Source of the DNA: Microvirga sp. VF16
GTDB lineage: Bacteria; Pseudomonadota; Alphaproteobacteria; Rhizobiales; Beijerinckiaceae
Direction of reading: 5' to 3'
NCBI RefSeq assembly: GCF_016864375.1
Contig: NZ_CP069356.1
Location: forward strand, 930,001-994,000
DNA: 64,000 nt
In this document: positions 51,590-60,596 of the stretch, in pieces
Layout: every line of letters starts with the position of its first letter
How positions within the stretch are numbered: the first letter of the stretch is position 1
Translations under genes and position numbers: made by a program
The notes under the pieces: generated by a model
The model's database searches: none
What the model saw: the letters and a program-made list of their open reading frames with translations, nothing else
What the model was told of the DNA's origin: nothing

Positions 51590-51806
51590 CTCGGTCAATG
51601 TAGCTTTGTCTGTTTTCAGCCCCATTGCGGACACTCGGCGTACTTCAGGAACGTGCCACAAGCGGTCCTTCCGCCCCACACCCCGCAGCAACACCTATTC
51701 TCGACATTAGATAGCAAAAGCTACCCGATTGCACTGTAAGGATCAGAGGATCAACCCGTCAGCCCGAAGCTCCCGCTTCCCGTCATGCGAAGGGCTGGCT
51801 TGCCGA
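51590..51806. other. Intergenic, no gene seen
   Basis: About 215 nt between the hairpin and the DUF4405 gene end; nothing recognised. Confidence 0.4.
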
Positions 51807-52475
51807 TTATTTTCCGAACCGCTGGGACATCCGGATGGCGTAGTGTCCGATAGCGGTTCCCAAGCCAATGATCCCTGTGAGATGCATGAAAAACGCGGCG
51901 GCTTGTGCTTCGAAATCCCAGGCCTCCAGAGTGAACTCCATGGTCAGTTTGGCTTTGAGATTGACGACGGAGAGGCTCACGAAGCCGAAGAGAGCGGTCA
52001 TCGCGGTGAGACCCCGCAAGATCAGCGTGCGGTTCCTGCTGTGCCCTGAGATGCCGAGCAGGCCCCGGATCACCGCCATGATCATCCTCCAGTGCATGCC
52101 AAGGTGGACGCCTGCAATGAGCAGGACGAGATAGCCGACCATGGTATGAAGCTGGCGGGCAAGAACCGTGCTCGTGATCGGCAGGAAGCTGAACACCGTC
52201 CGCGAGACGATGATGCTCGTCGTCACAAGGACGAGCATAGACACCAGCAGTGACAGGTTGACTCCGATCCTGATGACCCTTTGCCCGGACAGCCGCCGGC
52301 TGAACCCTGCGTACCACCATCGATTGAAAAAGTTGTGGTCAAGCAACAGGGCGAACATCACGGTCCCGATGATCTCGTGAGCGACGTTGCCGAGCCAGTC
52401 GTAGGCGAGGGCTACCAACAGGAGGGCGAGTGCGAGAAAGTCCAGAAGCAGGCGCAACAGAAACACTGGCGTCAC
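51807..52475 (-). CDS. DUF4405 family membrane protein (cytochrome b561-like fold)
   Basis: 222 residues with four to five membrane helices (LLLDFLALALLLVALAYDWL, VNLSLLVSMLVLVTTSIIVS, LHTMVGYLVLLIAGVHLGMH, HLTGIIGLGTAIGHYAIRMS). Histidines sit in helices (NVAHEIIGT, LHTMVG, GVHLGMHW), as in DUF4405 proteins proposed to bind haem. It starts five nt downstream of the cytochrome P460 stop on the same strand, so the two are co-transcribed; it may be the membrane electron partner of P460. That is inference. Confidence 0.85.
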   Translation of the reverse strand: MTPVFLLRLLLDFLALALLLVALAYDWLGNVAHEIIGTVMFALLLDHNFFNRWWYAGFSRRLSGQRVIRIGVNLSLLVSMLVLVTTSIIVSRTVFSFLPITSTVLARQLHTMVGYLVLLIAGVHLGMHWRMIMAVIRGLLGISGHSRNRTLILRGLTAMTALFGFVSLSVVNLKAKLTMEFTLEAWDFEAQAAAFFMHLTGIIGLGTAIGHYAIRMSQRFGK

Positions 52476-52480
52476 AAGAC

Positions 52481-52945
52481 CTAGTCAAGCATGCGGTTGA
52501 AGGTGAAGATGAAATCGGTCTTGGCAGCGCCTTGATGACAGGATTGACAGCGTTCGGCGATCGGCCGGCGGCTGATCTGGCCTTTTGTATTGTATTCCTG
52601 AAAATGCCAGTCGCCGGTACGCTCCTCTGCGCTGAAATCGAGCCCCCAGTCCTGGCCTTTCTCCATGACAAAATAACCTGTCAGGGTGTTGTTTTCCCAA
52701 ATGCCGAGTAGGATCCGTGTTCCGGGTGGCAATGGCTGCCCCGCCTTTGCGAAGCGGATGGTCTCGGGCAGAGCCAGGGCCTCGGTCCTGGAGGAACCCC
52801 GCTCCTGGACCGAATAAACCTCGAATTCATCGACGTTCGCCGGGAAGGTGGCCCGGTTGCTCTGCGCCAATGCGGGTAGTCCTGACAGGGACAGCATCGC
52901 GAACAGACCAACAGCCCGCCAAGCCCGCTGGGCGAGCAACTTCAT
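52481..52945 (-). CDS. Cytochrome P460 family protein, exported, c-type haem
   Basis: The ATG at 52945 (GAGG upstream) gives 154 residues: a signal peptide MKLLAQRAWRAVGLFAMLSL ending PALA, then the P460 fold (FPANVDEFEVYSVQERGSSR, PLPPGTRILLGIWENNTLTG, FVMEKGQDWGLDFSAEERTG) and the haem motif C133-QS-C136-H137 in ERCQSCHQGAAKTDFIF. Periplasmic. P460-type cytochromes oxidise hydroxylamine or detoxify nitric oxide; in many non-nitrifiers the role is unknown. The Lys that cross-links haem in true P460 cannot be confirmed by eye. Confidence 0.88.
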   Translation of the reverse strand: MKLLAQRAWRAVGLFAMLSLSGLPALAQSNRATFPANVDEFEVYSVQERGSSRTEALALPETIRFAKAGQPLPPGTRILLGIWENNTLTGYFVMEKGQDWGLDFSAEERTGDWHFQEYNTKGQISRRPIAERCQSCHQGAAKTDFIFTFNRMLD

Positions 52946-52985
52946 TGGTAAAACCTCGAACACCAGCGCCGTCATGAGATAAATG

Positions 52986-53019
52986 GGCAGCCTTCCCGCA
53001 CGAATGCGGGAAGGCTGCC
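52986..53019 (-). terminator. Perfect 15-bp hairpin after the exported hydrolase
   Basis: GGCAGCCTTCCCGCA-CGAA-TGCGGGAAGGCTGCC, directly after the hydrolase stop on the minus strand. Followed on that strand by CATTTATC, so only a short T content. It should separate the hydrolase from P460-DUF4405. Confidence 0.75.
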
Positions 53020-53021
53020 GA

Positions 53022-54026
53022 TCAGGCCAGTTTCGCACGGAAGTGCGCCGCAACCCGATCGGCGGCATCGCCGACCGTCGGCGCCTGATCGTAGAAATCG
53101 AAGTGCTTGCCGACCGACCAGTACAGTTCCTTGGGCCCCGCGAGGAGGTCGTGAACCTTGCGCGCCTGCTCGGGGAATGCCGCACCGTCCGAATGTATGA
53201 TGAGCGTCGGCGCTGTCACCTTGGGAGCCTGTGCAACCGGGTTGAACGCCAACCACGGCTCCCAAGCCATGACCGCGAACTCGTTGCGCCAGGCTCGCAC
53301 GCCACCGCCACGGGTCTGATCCATGTAATATTCGCTCGGGCTCGCGCTCGTCGCCGTCTTGTCGTTGGGCATGTAGGCGAAGACGGTTTCGATCACTCCG
53401 GTCTCGTCATACCGCTTACGGGCCGCACGACCGAGGGCGATCCGGCGATCGACACCTTCCTGGCCGCCGAAGAACTTGAGCATGAACTCTGGGTCGCCGA
53501 AATATCCCGCAACGGTCGCCAGGGCGCGCACGTTCGGGTCCCTGGCCGCCGCATACATGGCGGTGCCTCCCGAGGTGCAGACTCCAAGAATTCCGGTCGC
53601 CGTGACGTCGGACCGCGCCTTCAGGAAACGGAGGGCCGCCGACAGGTCTTCAGCCTTGGATTCCTGATCCTCGTACTGGCGGATGATGCCGCTGCTCTCG
53701 CCATAGTTGCGGTAATCGATCGCCAACGCGATGATCCCGCGTCGGGCCAGTTCGCGGGCGTAGTTCCCGCCCATCTGCTCCTTGACCGAGCTCATCGAGC
53801 CGCCGACCGCGACAGCGGGATAACGGCGGGAGGCATCGTATCCCTCCGGCAGATAGAGGTTCGCCACCACGAACCCGTCTCCACTCGGGAAGCTGACCTT
53901 CAGCGGTGGCTTCGATTGGTTCTGCTCGGTAAGCGTCTGTGCCATGGCGATCCCCGTGTTGAAGAGGGTGGCGGTCGCTCCGACGGCCAAGCCGAACGTC
54001 CGTCGAGTGATCGATGCGTGGGTCAT
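53022..54026 (-). CDS. Tat-exported alpha/beta hydrolase with Cys at the nucleophile elbow
   Basis: 334 residues. Twin-arginine signal ASITRRTFGLAVGATATLF with cleavage after AMA. The mature fold has FPSGDGFVVANLYLPEGYDA, VGGSMSSVKEQMGGNYAREL, ALAIDYRNYGESSGIIRQYE, the elbow GILGVCTSGGTAMYAA (Cys150 where most hydrolases have Ser), LIIHSDGAAFPEQAR with Asp, and WSVGKHFDFYDQAP with His. Cys nucleophiles occur in dienelactone hydrolases and relatives. Function unknown. Divergent from a LysR gene 95 nt away, the likely regulator. Confidence 0.88.
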   Translation of the reverse strand: MTHASITRRTFGLAVGATATLFNTGIAMAQTLTEQNQSKPPLKVSFPSGDGFVVANLYLPEGYDASRRYPAVAVGGSMSSVKEQMGGNYARELARRGIIALAIDYRNYGESSGIIRQYEDQESKAEDLSAALRFLKARSDVTATGILGVCTSGGTAMYAAARDPNVRALATVAGYFGDPEFMLKFFGGQEGVDRRIALGRAARKRYDETGVIETVFAYMPNDKTATSASPSEYYMDQTRGGGVRAWRNEFAVMAWEPWLAFNPVAQAPKVTAPTLIIHSDGAAFPEQARKVHDLLAGPKELYWSVGKHFDFYDQAPTVGDAADRVAAHFRAKLA

Positions 54027-54121
54027 CCGTGTCCTCTCCCGATGATGAGAGGAAGGTAGGCCCTAGCATACTGCTTGATAATGGCTGAAAATCTAAAAGG
54101 ACTTTCAATTTGGATTTGATA

Positions 54122-55033
54122 ATGCGCGCAGACCTTCTCGATGGTGTCTTGGCCTTCACCCGGGTGGCGGAAAAGCGCAGCTTCACGGCTGCGGCACTGG
54201 AACTTGGCGTCAGTCCGGCGGCCGTGAGCTGGACTATCAAGCAGTTGGAGGGGCGGATTGGTGCCCCCCTCCTGACCCGCACCACGCGTTCGGTGGGCCT
54301 GACCGAGGCGGGCGCGCTGTTCCTGGAACATGCAAGGGCTGGCGTGGCGCAGGTGGCGGCAGGATTCGATGCAGCCCAGACGCTCGGCGCACGCCCGACA
54401 GGGCTGCTCCGCCTCAACGTTCCAGCGGTCGCGCAACCCGTGCTGGAACCGATGCTGGCGGGCTTTGCGACCGCCTACCCTGACATCGAGCTGGAGTTGG
54501 CGATCGAGGACCGCTTCATCGACATCGTGGCCGACGAATATGACGCCGGCATCCGAGTGGGCGAGATGGTCGCGCAGGACATGGTGTCGGTGCGCCTGAC
54601 GACGCCATCGGTGTTTACCGTGGTGGGCTCGCCTGCGTACTTCGCCAAGCGCGGCAAGCCACAGTACCCCGAAGCGCTGGCGGAACACGCCTGCATCAAC
54701 ATCCGGCAGACGACCGGCAACCTCTACCGCTGGCAATTCGCGGAGCGGCTCAAGAGCAACAAGCTGCGGAGGTTTGAGATTGCCGTGCCGGGACCGTTGA
54801 TCGTGAACGGGGCGGGCCTTAGCCTGACGGCGGCGGTGTCCGGCGTCGGCTTGACCTACAACATCGCAGCCAACGTCGAGCCTCTCGTGAAACAGGGGCT
54901 GCTGGAGCCTTGCCTGGAAAGCTACATGCCCGAGCATCCCGGCTTCTTCATCTACTTCCCGAGCCGGGCGCAGATGCTGCCCAAGCTACGGGCGTTTCTG
55001 GATTTCTGGGGCCAGGCACAGCAGCGCTCTTGA
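54122..55033 (+). CDS. LysR-family transcriptional regulator
   Basis: 303 residues from the ATG at 54122 (TTG 54110 possible). HTH: GVLAFTRVAEKRSFTAAALE and VSPAAVSWTIKQLEGRIGAP, wing LLTRTTRSVGLTEAGALFLE. Effector domain RLNVPAVAQPVLEPMLAGFA, LAIEDRFIDIVADEYDAGIR, and AAVSGVGLTYNIAANVEPLV. Divergent from the exported hydrolase gene with an AT-rich shared promoter region. Confidence 0.93.
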   Translation: MRADLLDGVLAFTRVAEKRSFTAAALELGVSPAAVSWTIKQLEGRIGAPLLTRTTRSVGLTEAGALFLEHARAGVAQVAAGFDAAQTLGARPTGLLRLNVPAVAQPVLEPMLAGFATAYPDIELELAIEDRFIDIVADEYDAGIRVGEMVAQDMVSVRLTTPSVFTVVGSPAYFAKRGKPQYPEALAEHACINIRQTTGNLYRWQFAERLKSNKLRRFEIAVPGPLIVNGAGLSLTAAVSGVGLTYNIAANVEPLVKQGLLEPCLESYMPEHPGFFIYFPSRAQMLPKLRAFLDFWGQAQQRS

Positions 55034-55592
55034 CGGTCGACCGAGGCTTGCGAAGCCGGCCTGACCAGGATCGCGCGGCCTGATGGACGGGCGCAAGCGA
55101 GCTCATGACCCAAGCAGCTTGAAGCGGACCGATGGACAGGACGAACGTCTTGTTCCAGATCGCGTCTAAAGGTCAGCTCAGGGTCAAAGAGTAACGAACA
55201 GCAAATGAAGTGAAGGCCCGCTCACTGCCTCATGAGCGGACCAGAGCGTTTCTTCCGAGAAGTGCCATGAGAAGGCCATCCAGCCTCCAAGCCATGCCTC
55301 CCGCCGGCCCCTTATCGGTTCACGGATGGCGCTCATGCCGATGAGGGTTCCCGTTTCATACCGCCCAATCTGCGGAGGATGCGAGGAGTGGCCTCAACCA
55401 AAGGAGAGCTTCGAAGCGGCGGCTTGCGGGAGTAGGCTGGAGTCAGTGGCCTCTCATGGCCTGGTCCGCTGGACGGCCTTGATCGCGAGGCCCCGACGCC
55501 GGCCGATCGGGAGGTTCTCCAACCCCTATCGCGCCGGCGTCGCCCCCTTGGCTGTAGGGGATAATCTCGGGCTGTGGTGGAGGCTGTAGGCC
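55034..55592. other. Intergenic, no gene seen
   Basis: About 560 nt. Contains a copy (55253-55271, one mismatch) of the 19-mer at 6038-6056. No convincing reading frame. GGAGG lies shortly before the GTG of the next gene. Confidence 0.4.
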
Positions 55593-55793
55593 GTGCAACA
55601 TCCCTGTCACGACAAGGCGGCTGAATATCGCCATCAGGCGCAGGAGATCCGGGCCATTGTCCAGAAGCTCTCGGTCGATGAGGCCCGCGAGCAACTCCTT
55701 GAGACGGCCAAGCGCCTGGAAGGGCTCGCGGAGGAAGAGGAGCGGCGTGCTCAGGCCGACGGCGCCAAGCCGGAGCCTCGATCAGGGGCCTGA
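55593..55793 (+). CDS. Small helical hypothetical protein
   Basis: 66 residues from a GTG with GGAGG 13 nt upstream. The sequence AAEYRHQAQEIRAIVQKLSV, EAREQLLETAKRLEGLAEEE is one long amphipathic helix pair of a type very common in Bradyrhizobium, Methylobacterium and Microvirga (YRxxAxxIR...LLxxAxxLExLA). No function is known. It is followed 80 nt later by a DUF6894 gene, another frequent companion in these genomes. Confidence 0.75.
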   Translation: MQHPCHDKAAEYRHQAQEIRAIVQKLSVDEAREQLLETAKRLEGLAEEEERRAQADGAKPEPRSGA

Positions 55794-55875
55794 TGTCCGG
55801 TAGGCGCCGATCTGGACCGGCGAACACAATGCTCACCTGAGCGTTATGGTTACCATCCGCCAGGGATGCACAGCC

Positions 55876-56145
55876 ATGCCGCGCTACTTTTTCGACATCC
55901 GCGAGGGGCTGGGATTCCGTCCTGATCGTGCCGGCGAGGAGTTCGAGGACCTGGGCTCTGCCAAAGCCCACGCCGTGGGCCTTGCCGGAGAGATCGCCAA
56001 GGCCATGCCGCTGGAACCCTCGAACCATGTTGTCATTGTTGAGGTCTGCAACGAAAGCAAAGAGCGCCTGATCACCGTGACCGTCTCGCTTTGGTTCGAA
56101 CGAGCCCAGGTCGAGGATCAGCCTGCGCAGCCTTGGAGTGCGTAA
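55876..56145 (+). CDS. DUF6894 family protein
   Basis: 89 residues from the ATG at 55876. Starts MPRYFFDIREGLGFRPDRAG, continues EEFEDLGSAKAHAVGLAGEI and VIVEVCNESKERLITVTVSL, the pattern of DUF6894 (small proteins of Hyphomicrobiales starting with RYFFDI and with an Asp/Glu-rich first half). Cytosolic, function unknown. Confidence 0.85.
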   Translation: MPRYFFDIREGLGFRPDRAGEEFEDLGSAKAHAVGLAGEIAKAMPLEPSNHVVIVEVCNESKERLITVTVSLWFERAQVEDQPAQPWSA

Positions 56146-56380
56146 TTCGGGAAAGACGGGAAGCATGGAGCGCACGGCCGAACGGCATTGGTCAGTTATC
56201 AGGAATAGATCCACCCGGGGCAAGGTCCGCTCGGGGTCAACCTGAGCCCTCAAGTGAGATCGCGTGAAGGTCGCTTCGTAGGCCCATTGCGGAAATACGG
56301 CTAAGGTCAGCCCCGTGCCAATAGCAGTCGTTCATCGCAGGTGCTCATATGAGCGATGGCAATCTGCCTAGCATTCGCAC

Positions 56381-57286
56381 TCAACCGGCAGCCTTGGATC
56401 GCCGTTCTTGTATCAGGCCGATGAAGGCGCGCAATCCGGCAGGCACGTGACGCCGCCCGGGATAGTACAAGCTGAGGCCTGAGAACGGTGGGGTCCAATC
56501 CTCCATCACCTGGATCAGTCGGCCAGCCCGTATGTCCTCGGCCACCTCCCATTCCGACACATAGGCCAAACCGTAGCCTGCGAGGACAGACTCCCGAATG
56601 AGAGTAGCTTCATCCAAAATGATCCGGCCGGACACGTCGACCGAAACCTCCTCCCCGCCCCTCTCAAGCTCCCAGCGATAGATTGCACCGCCGGAGAGGC
56701 GCATGCGAATGCAGTCATGCCGGACCAAGTCGGCAGGATTCTTGGGAGGCTCGCGCCCGTCCAGATAGGAGGGGGCACCAACCAGGATGAGGCGCTCGTT
56801 CGACCCGAGGGGAATGGCGATCATGTCGCCCGGCACCTGATCGGCCAAGCGGAAGCCGGCATCAAAGCCATCGCGAACGATGTCGATCAGCTTGTCCTCG
56901 GTCACGAGATCGACAGACATCTGCGGGTAGCGGTTCAGGTACTCGAACACGATCGGCCGCAAAATTCGACGCGCCGCGCCCACCGCGCTGTTGAGGCGCA
57001 GCATGCCCGAAGGCGTCGACCGGTGTATGTTCACCCCGTCCATGGCATTGCGGATGGTGCTCAGCGCCGGCGCCACCTCCGCTACGAACTGGTCGCCCGC
57101 CTCTGTGGGTGAGACGCTGCGGGTGGTCCGGTTGAACAGACGCACCCCCAATCGTGCCTCAAGTTCGGCGATCGTCTGACTCAAGGCAGTGGTGGACAGC
57201 CCCACCTCAACGGCTGCCGCCCGGAAGCTGCGCCGCCGCGCGACCGCAACCACGGCCTCAAGCTCCACCAGTCGACCGCGCGTCAT
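56381..57286 (-). CDS. LysR-family transcriptional regulator divergent from aldehyde dehydrogenase
   Basis: 301 residues. HTH: AVARRRSFRAAAVEVGLSTT and ALSQTIAELEARLGVRLFNR, then TTRSVSPTEAGDQFVAEVA. Effector domain MLRLNSAVGAARRILRPIVF, LVTEDKLIDIVRDGFDAGFR, LVRHDCIRMRLSGGAIYRWE, ESVLAGYGLAYVSEWEVAED and YYPGRRHVPAGLRAFIGLI. Complete, and close in type to the broken LysR at 21.5/25.9 kb. A 100-nt AT-rich gap separates it from the divergent aldehyde dehydrogenase, its likely target. Confidence 0.93.
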   Translation of the reverse strand: MTRGRLVELEAVVAVARRRSFRAAAVEVGLSTTALSQTIAELEARLGVRLFNRTTRSVSPTEAGDQFVAEVAPALSTIRNAMDGVNIHRSTPSGMLRLNSAVGAARRILRPIVFEYLNRYPQMSVDLVTEDKLIDIVRDGFDAGFRLADQVPGDMIAIPLGSNERLILVGAPSYLDGREPPKNPADLVRHDCIRMRLSGGAIYRWELERGGEEVSVDVSGRIILDEATLIRESVLAGYGLAYVSEWEVAEDIRAGRLIQVMEDWTPPFSGLSLYYPGRRHVPAGLRAFIGLIQERRSKAAG

Positions 57287-57385
57287 TATCCTGATCCTTG
57301 CAATAACTCATCCAGATTAATGCAGCTTATCGGATCAATCCAGCAGGGTCATGTTTCAGGGCGAACACGCAAAGGAGCTAAATCA

Positions 57386-58801
57386 GTGCGCAGCATCGAG
57401 CACATCTACATCGACGGACAGTTCGTGACCCCACATGGGACGGAGTCGTTCGACCTGCACAATCCGGCCACAGGCGAGGTGATTGGGCAGGTCCGCTTGG
57501 CTGACGAAGAGGATGCCCGCGCCGCGATTGCCGCGGCCAAACGAGCCTTTCCGGCCTTTTCCCAGACCAACACGGAGGAGCGGATTGCCATACTGCATCG
57601 CCTTCGTGATGCTATGGCCGCCCACCGGAACGACCTCCTTGAAGCCGTTGTTGAGGAATATGGCGCCCCTGCCTCACGTGCCGCCTTCATGGTGGATCAT
57701 CCCATCAATGTTTTCTCCGAAGCGGCTGACCTCCTGGGGGAATACCCTTTCGTCAGGAGAATGGGCGCCGCCGAAGTGAAGATGGAGCCGCTCGGCGTAG
57801 CGGGGCTGATCACGCCGTGGAACAGCAATGCGGGCTTCATCTGCGGGAAGCTTGCGACTGCCATTGCAGCGGGCTCCACCGCCGTGATCAAGCCCAGCGA
57901 GATGAGCGCGATCCAGACCCAGATCGTGACCGAGGCTCTCCACGCGGCGGGCCTGCCGGCCGGTGTGTTCAATATCATCACCGGCAGAGGCGAGGTCGTG
58001 GGCCGGGAGATCAGCACTCACCCCGACATTGCCAAAATCTCCTTCACGGGCTCGACCGCCGTGGGCAAGTCGATCCTGCGCGCAGCGGCGGACACGATGA
58101 AGCGTGTGACGTTGGAACTCGGCGGCAAGTCGCCGACCCTCATTCTCGACGATGCCGACCTAACACAAGCCATTTCCCTTGCGGTCAACGCTGCGTTCAT
58201 GAACAGCGGCCAGGCCTGCATCGCCGGCACGCGGTTGCTGGCCCCCTTCAGCCGCCTCGCTGAAATTGAGGCCCTCGCGACGGCGGCAGTCGAGCAAGTG
58301 AAGGCGGGGGATCCGCGCGATCCGGCAACGCAGGTCGGCCCAATGGTCAGCCGAAAGCAATGGGAGCGCGTGCAGAGTTACATCCGACAAGGGATCGAGG
58401 AAGGAGCAGCGCTGCTTGCCGGCGGCGCAGGAAAACCGGAGGGGACAACCGGCTGGTTCGTTCGCCCGACGCTGTTCACTGGGGTGAGAAACGACATGGC
58501 CATTGCACGCGAGGAGATCTTTGGACCCGTTCTGTCCATTATTCCTTATCAAGACGAGGAGGAAGCAATCGCGATCGCCAATGACACAGTTTACGGCCTT
58601 CAGGCTTATGTCTTGTCGGGCGATAGAGATCGTGCCCGCAGCGTCGCAGATCGGATTGTCGCCGGTCGTGTGCTGATCAACACGCTGGCTCATGAGCCCA
58701 AAGCGCCATTCGGTGGCTTCAAACAATCGGGCATTGGGCGGGAATATGGACCATTCGGCCTGGAGGCTTTCCTTGAGCCAAAATCGCTACTGGGCGTCTA
58801 A
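57386..58801 (+). CDS. Aldehyde dehydrogenase family protein
   Basis: The GTG at 57386, with AAAGGAG upstream, gives 471 residues starting VRSIEHIYIDGQFVTPHGTE. NAD-binding and catalytic parts are all present: GLITPWNSNAGFICGKLATA, KPSEMSAIQTQIVTEALHAA, FTGSTAVGKSILRAAADTMK, Glu in VTLELGGKSPTLILDDADL, Cys in NSGQACIAGTRLLAPF, and EEIFGPVLSIIPYQDEEEAI. It oxidises aldehydes to acids with NAD(P)+. It looks like a broad-range ALDH; the substrate is unknown. Controlled probably by the divergent LysR. Confidence 0.93.
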   Translation: MRSIEHIYIDGQFVTPHGTESFDLHNPATGEVIGQVRLADEEDARAAIAAAKRAFPAFSQTNTEERIAILHRLRDAMAAHRNDLLEAVVEEYGAPASRAAFMVDHPINVFSEAADLLGEYPFVRRMGAAEVKMEPLGVAGLITPWNSNAGFICGKLATAIAAGSTAVIKPSEMSAIQTQIVTEALHAAGLPAGVFNIITGRGEVVGREISTHPDIAKISFTGSTAVGKSILRAAADTMKRVTLELGGKSPTLILDDADLTQAISLAVNAAFMNSGQACIAGTRLLAPFSRLAEIEALATAAVEQVKAGDPRDPATQVGPMVSRKQWERVQSYIRQGIEEGAALLAGGAGKPEGTTGWFVRPTLFTGVRNDMAIAREEIFGPVLSIIPYQDEEEAIAIANDTVYGLQAYVLSGDRDRARSVADRIVAGRVLINTLAHEPKAPFGGFKQSGIGREYGPFGLEAFLEPKSLLGV

Positions 58802-59057
58802 CTCCGTGGATCGTACGAAGCTCCATGTGGATGATTGGATGGATCAGATCCGGCCCGAAGCACAACGACGGAATGGCAAAGCGCGGCCATCGTTTGCAGA
58901 CAGAGTCCTATGAGGGTAGCCTGATAAAAGCTCTCGACTGTGCCTTCAATCTTCCGCGGACGAGGGGGCATGCTCCCGCTCGTCCGCTAATGGGATGGAC
59001 CGGCCGTGCTTACCGGCGCACCCTTCATCAGGGGCGCCCAGCACGAGGATCTGAGCC
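58802..59057. other. Intergenic with hairpins, left end region of IS110
   Basis: About 255 nt. A hairpin CGGACGAG...CTCGTCCG (58957-58986) may end the aldehyde dehydrogenase transcript or belong to the IS110 end. A second GC hairpin lies near 59017-59042. IS110 elements lack clear terminal repeats, so their boundary is not set here. Confidence 0.45.
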
Positions 59058-60110
59058 ATGCCTAAAGCCCCGCTTCCGCCCATTGCCACTCTTGGCATCG
59101 ACATCGGCAAGAACAGCTTCCACCTCATCGGCCTGGATGTCCGTGGCGCCATCGTTCTGCGCCAGAAGCTCTCTCGCGGACAGATCGAGGCACGCCTGGC
59201 CAATATGCCGGCCTGCCTGATCGGCATGGAAGCCTGCGTCGGCGCTCACCATCTCAGCCGTCAGTTGCTGGCCCTTGGCCATGATGTGAAGCTGATCCCG
59301 GCGCAGTTCGTGAAGCCGTTCCGCAAGAGCCACAAAAATGATTTCCGCGATGCCGAGGCCATTGCTGAAGCCGTGGAGCGTCCCACGATGCGCTTCGTGC
59401 CTACGAAGACAGTCGAGCAACTCGACCTGCAAGCTCTGCATCGTGTTCGCGCCCGCTTGGTCAGCCAGCGCACGGCCGTGGTCAACCAGATCCGCGCCTT
59501 CCTGCTCGAGCGCGGGATTGCGGTGCGACAGGGGCTGCGAACCCTGCGGCAAGCGCTGCCCGATATCCTGGCCAAACGCGCCGATGTCCTCACGCCGCGT
59601 ATGGTACGCCTGATCGAAGGCTTGATGCAGGACTGGCATCATCTGGATGAGCGCATCGATGCTGTCACCGACGAGATTGAAGCTCTCGTAGCGGCAGACG
59701 AAGCCTGCCAGCGTTTGATGAGCGTGCCAGGCGTGGGACCGATCATCGCCAGCGCCATGGTAGCCGCCATTGGCAACGGCGCCGCCTTTAGCCGAGGACG
59801 TGATTTCGGCGCCTGGCTCGGGTTGGTGCCCAAACAGACGTCAACGGGCGACCGCACGATCCTGGGCCGCCTGTCGAAGCGCGGCAACAGCTACCTGCGC
59901 TCGCTCCTGGTTCAGGCCGCTCGCGTGCTGCTGCTCTGGCCGGCCAAGTGGCGCCAACACAGTTTCGGGGCATGGCTCACCGCCGCGTCCACACGCCTGC
60001 ACCACAACGTGCTGGCGGCGGCTTTAGCCAACAAGCTGGCGCGGATTGCCTGGAGCGTGCTGAGCCAGAACCGCACCTATGAACCACGGACAGCGGCTGT
60101 AATGGGTTGA
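59058..60110 (+). CDS. IS110-family transposase
   Basis: 350 residues. DEDD catalytic domain: D15 in ATLGIDIGKNSFHL, E58 in CLIGMEACVGAHHL, D95/D98 in HKNDFRDAEAIAEAV. A central helical region precedes the C-terminal Transposase_20 domain with LMSVPGVGPIIASAMVAAIG and SRGRDFGAWLGLVPKQTSTG, and the conserved Ser in RGNSYLRSLLVQAARVLL. The frame is intact. IS110 recombinases work with a bridge RNA made from the element ends; candidate flanks are 58802-59057 and 60111-60400. Tools would be needed to find the RNA fold. Confidence 0.95.
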   Translation: MPKAPLPPIATLGIDIGKNSFHLIGLDVRGAIVLRQKLSRGQIEARLANMPACLIGMEACVGAHHLSRQLLALGHDVKLIPAQFVKPFRKSHKNDFRDAEAIAEAVERPTMRFVPTKTVEQLDLQALHRVRARLVSQRTAVVNQIRAFLLERGIAVRQGLRTLRQALPDILAKRADVLTPRMVRLIEGLMQDWHHLDERIDAVTDEIEALVAADEACQRLMSVPGVGPIIASAMVAAIGNGAAFSRGRDFGAWLGLVPKQTSTGDRTILGRLSKRGNSYLRSLLVQAARVLLLWPAKWRQHSFGAWLTAASTRLHHNVLAAALANKLARIAWSVLSQNRTYEPRTAAVMG

Positions 60111-60565
60111 GGGCAGCATCGCCCCTCCCCTGCATCAACCGCCTGGAACTCGCCGAGGTCTGCGAGAGGAACACGAGATGGAGAACGGTCGCGCCGTCGC
60201 ATCTGGGCTCTGGTGACCCGTTTGGCCATGAAGGGCCGGTCCGCTTATGAGAACCGATGCGCGCGGATCTCCATGATGGCCAGGAGCAATCGCTCCACAT
60301 GGGCCGGATACATTAGCGCAAGACCAACCTCGCCATCTCGAAAAGCCTCTTGCGACGCACGGCCGGTCCATACAAACGGGTCAAACTGAGCCGTTGGGCC
60401 TTGCCTTATGAAGATCAGCTTACCCTATGACTGCGGAAGTTCGGCTTTCGTCTACCTCGTGCCAGGAGGAGCCCTTCCAGGTTCATGGTATCCCACACGC
60501 CCAATCTTCGACTGCCTACAGGCAGAGTTTCGCTGAGGGCCGTTCGTAGAGCTGAACTGGGCCAA
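60111..60565. other. Right flank of IS110 and intergenic, no gene seen
   Basis: About 455 nt. The first part probably belongs to IS110 (3' non-coding end). No reading frame with recognisable sequence. Confidence 0.4.
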
Positions 60566-60596
60566 AAAGAGCGCCTCGGTATCAAACTGAGGCGCC
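60566..60596 (-). terminator. Intrinsic terminator, minus strand
   Basis: Stem GCGCCTCAGT/ACCGAGGCGC (nine of ten pairs, 5-nt loop, 60572-60596) followed on the minus strand by TCTTTTTGG. It touches the stop codon of a minus-strand frame at 60596. Confidence 0.6.
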
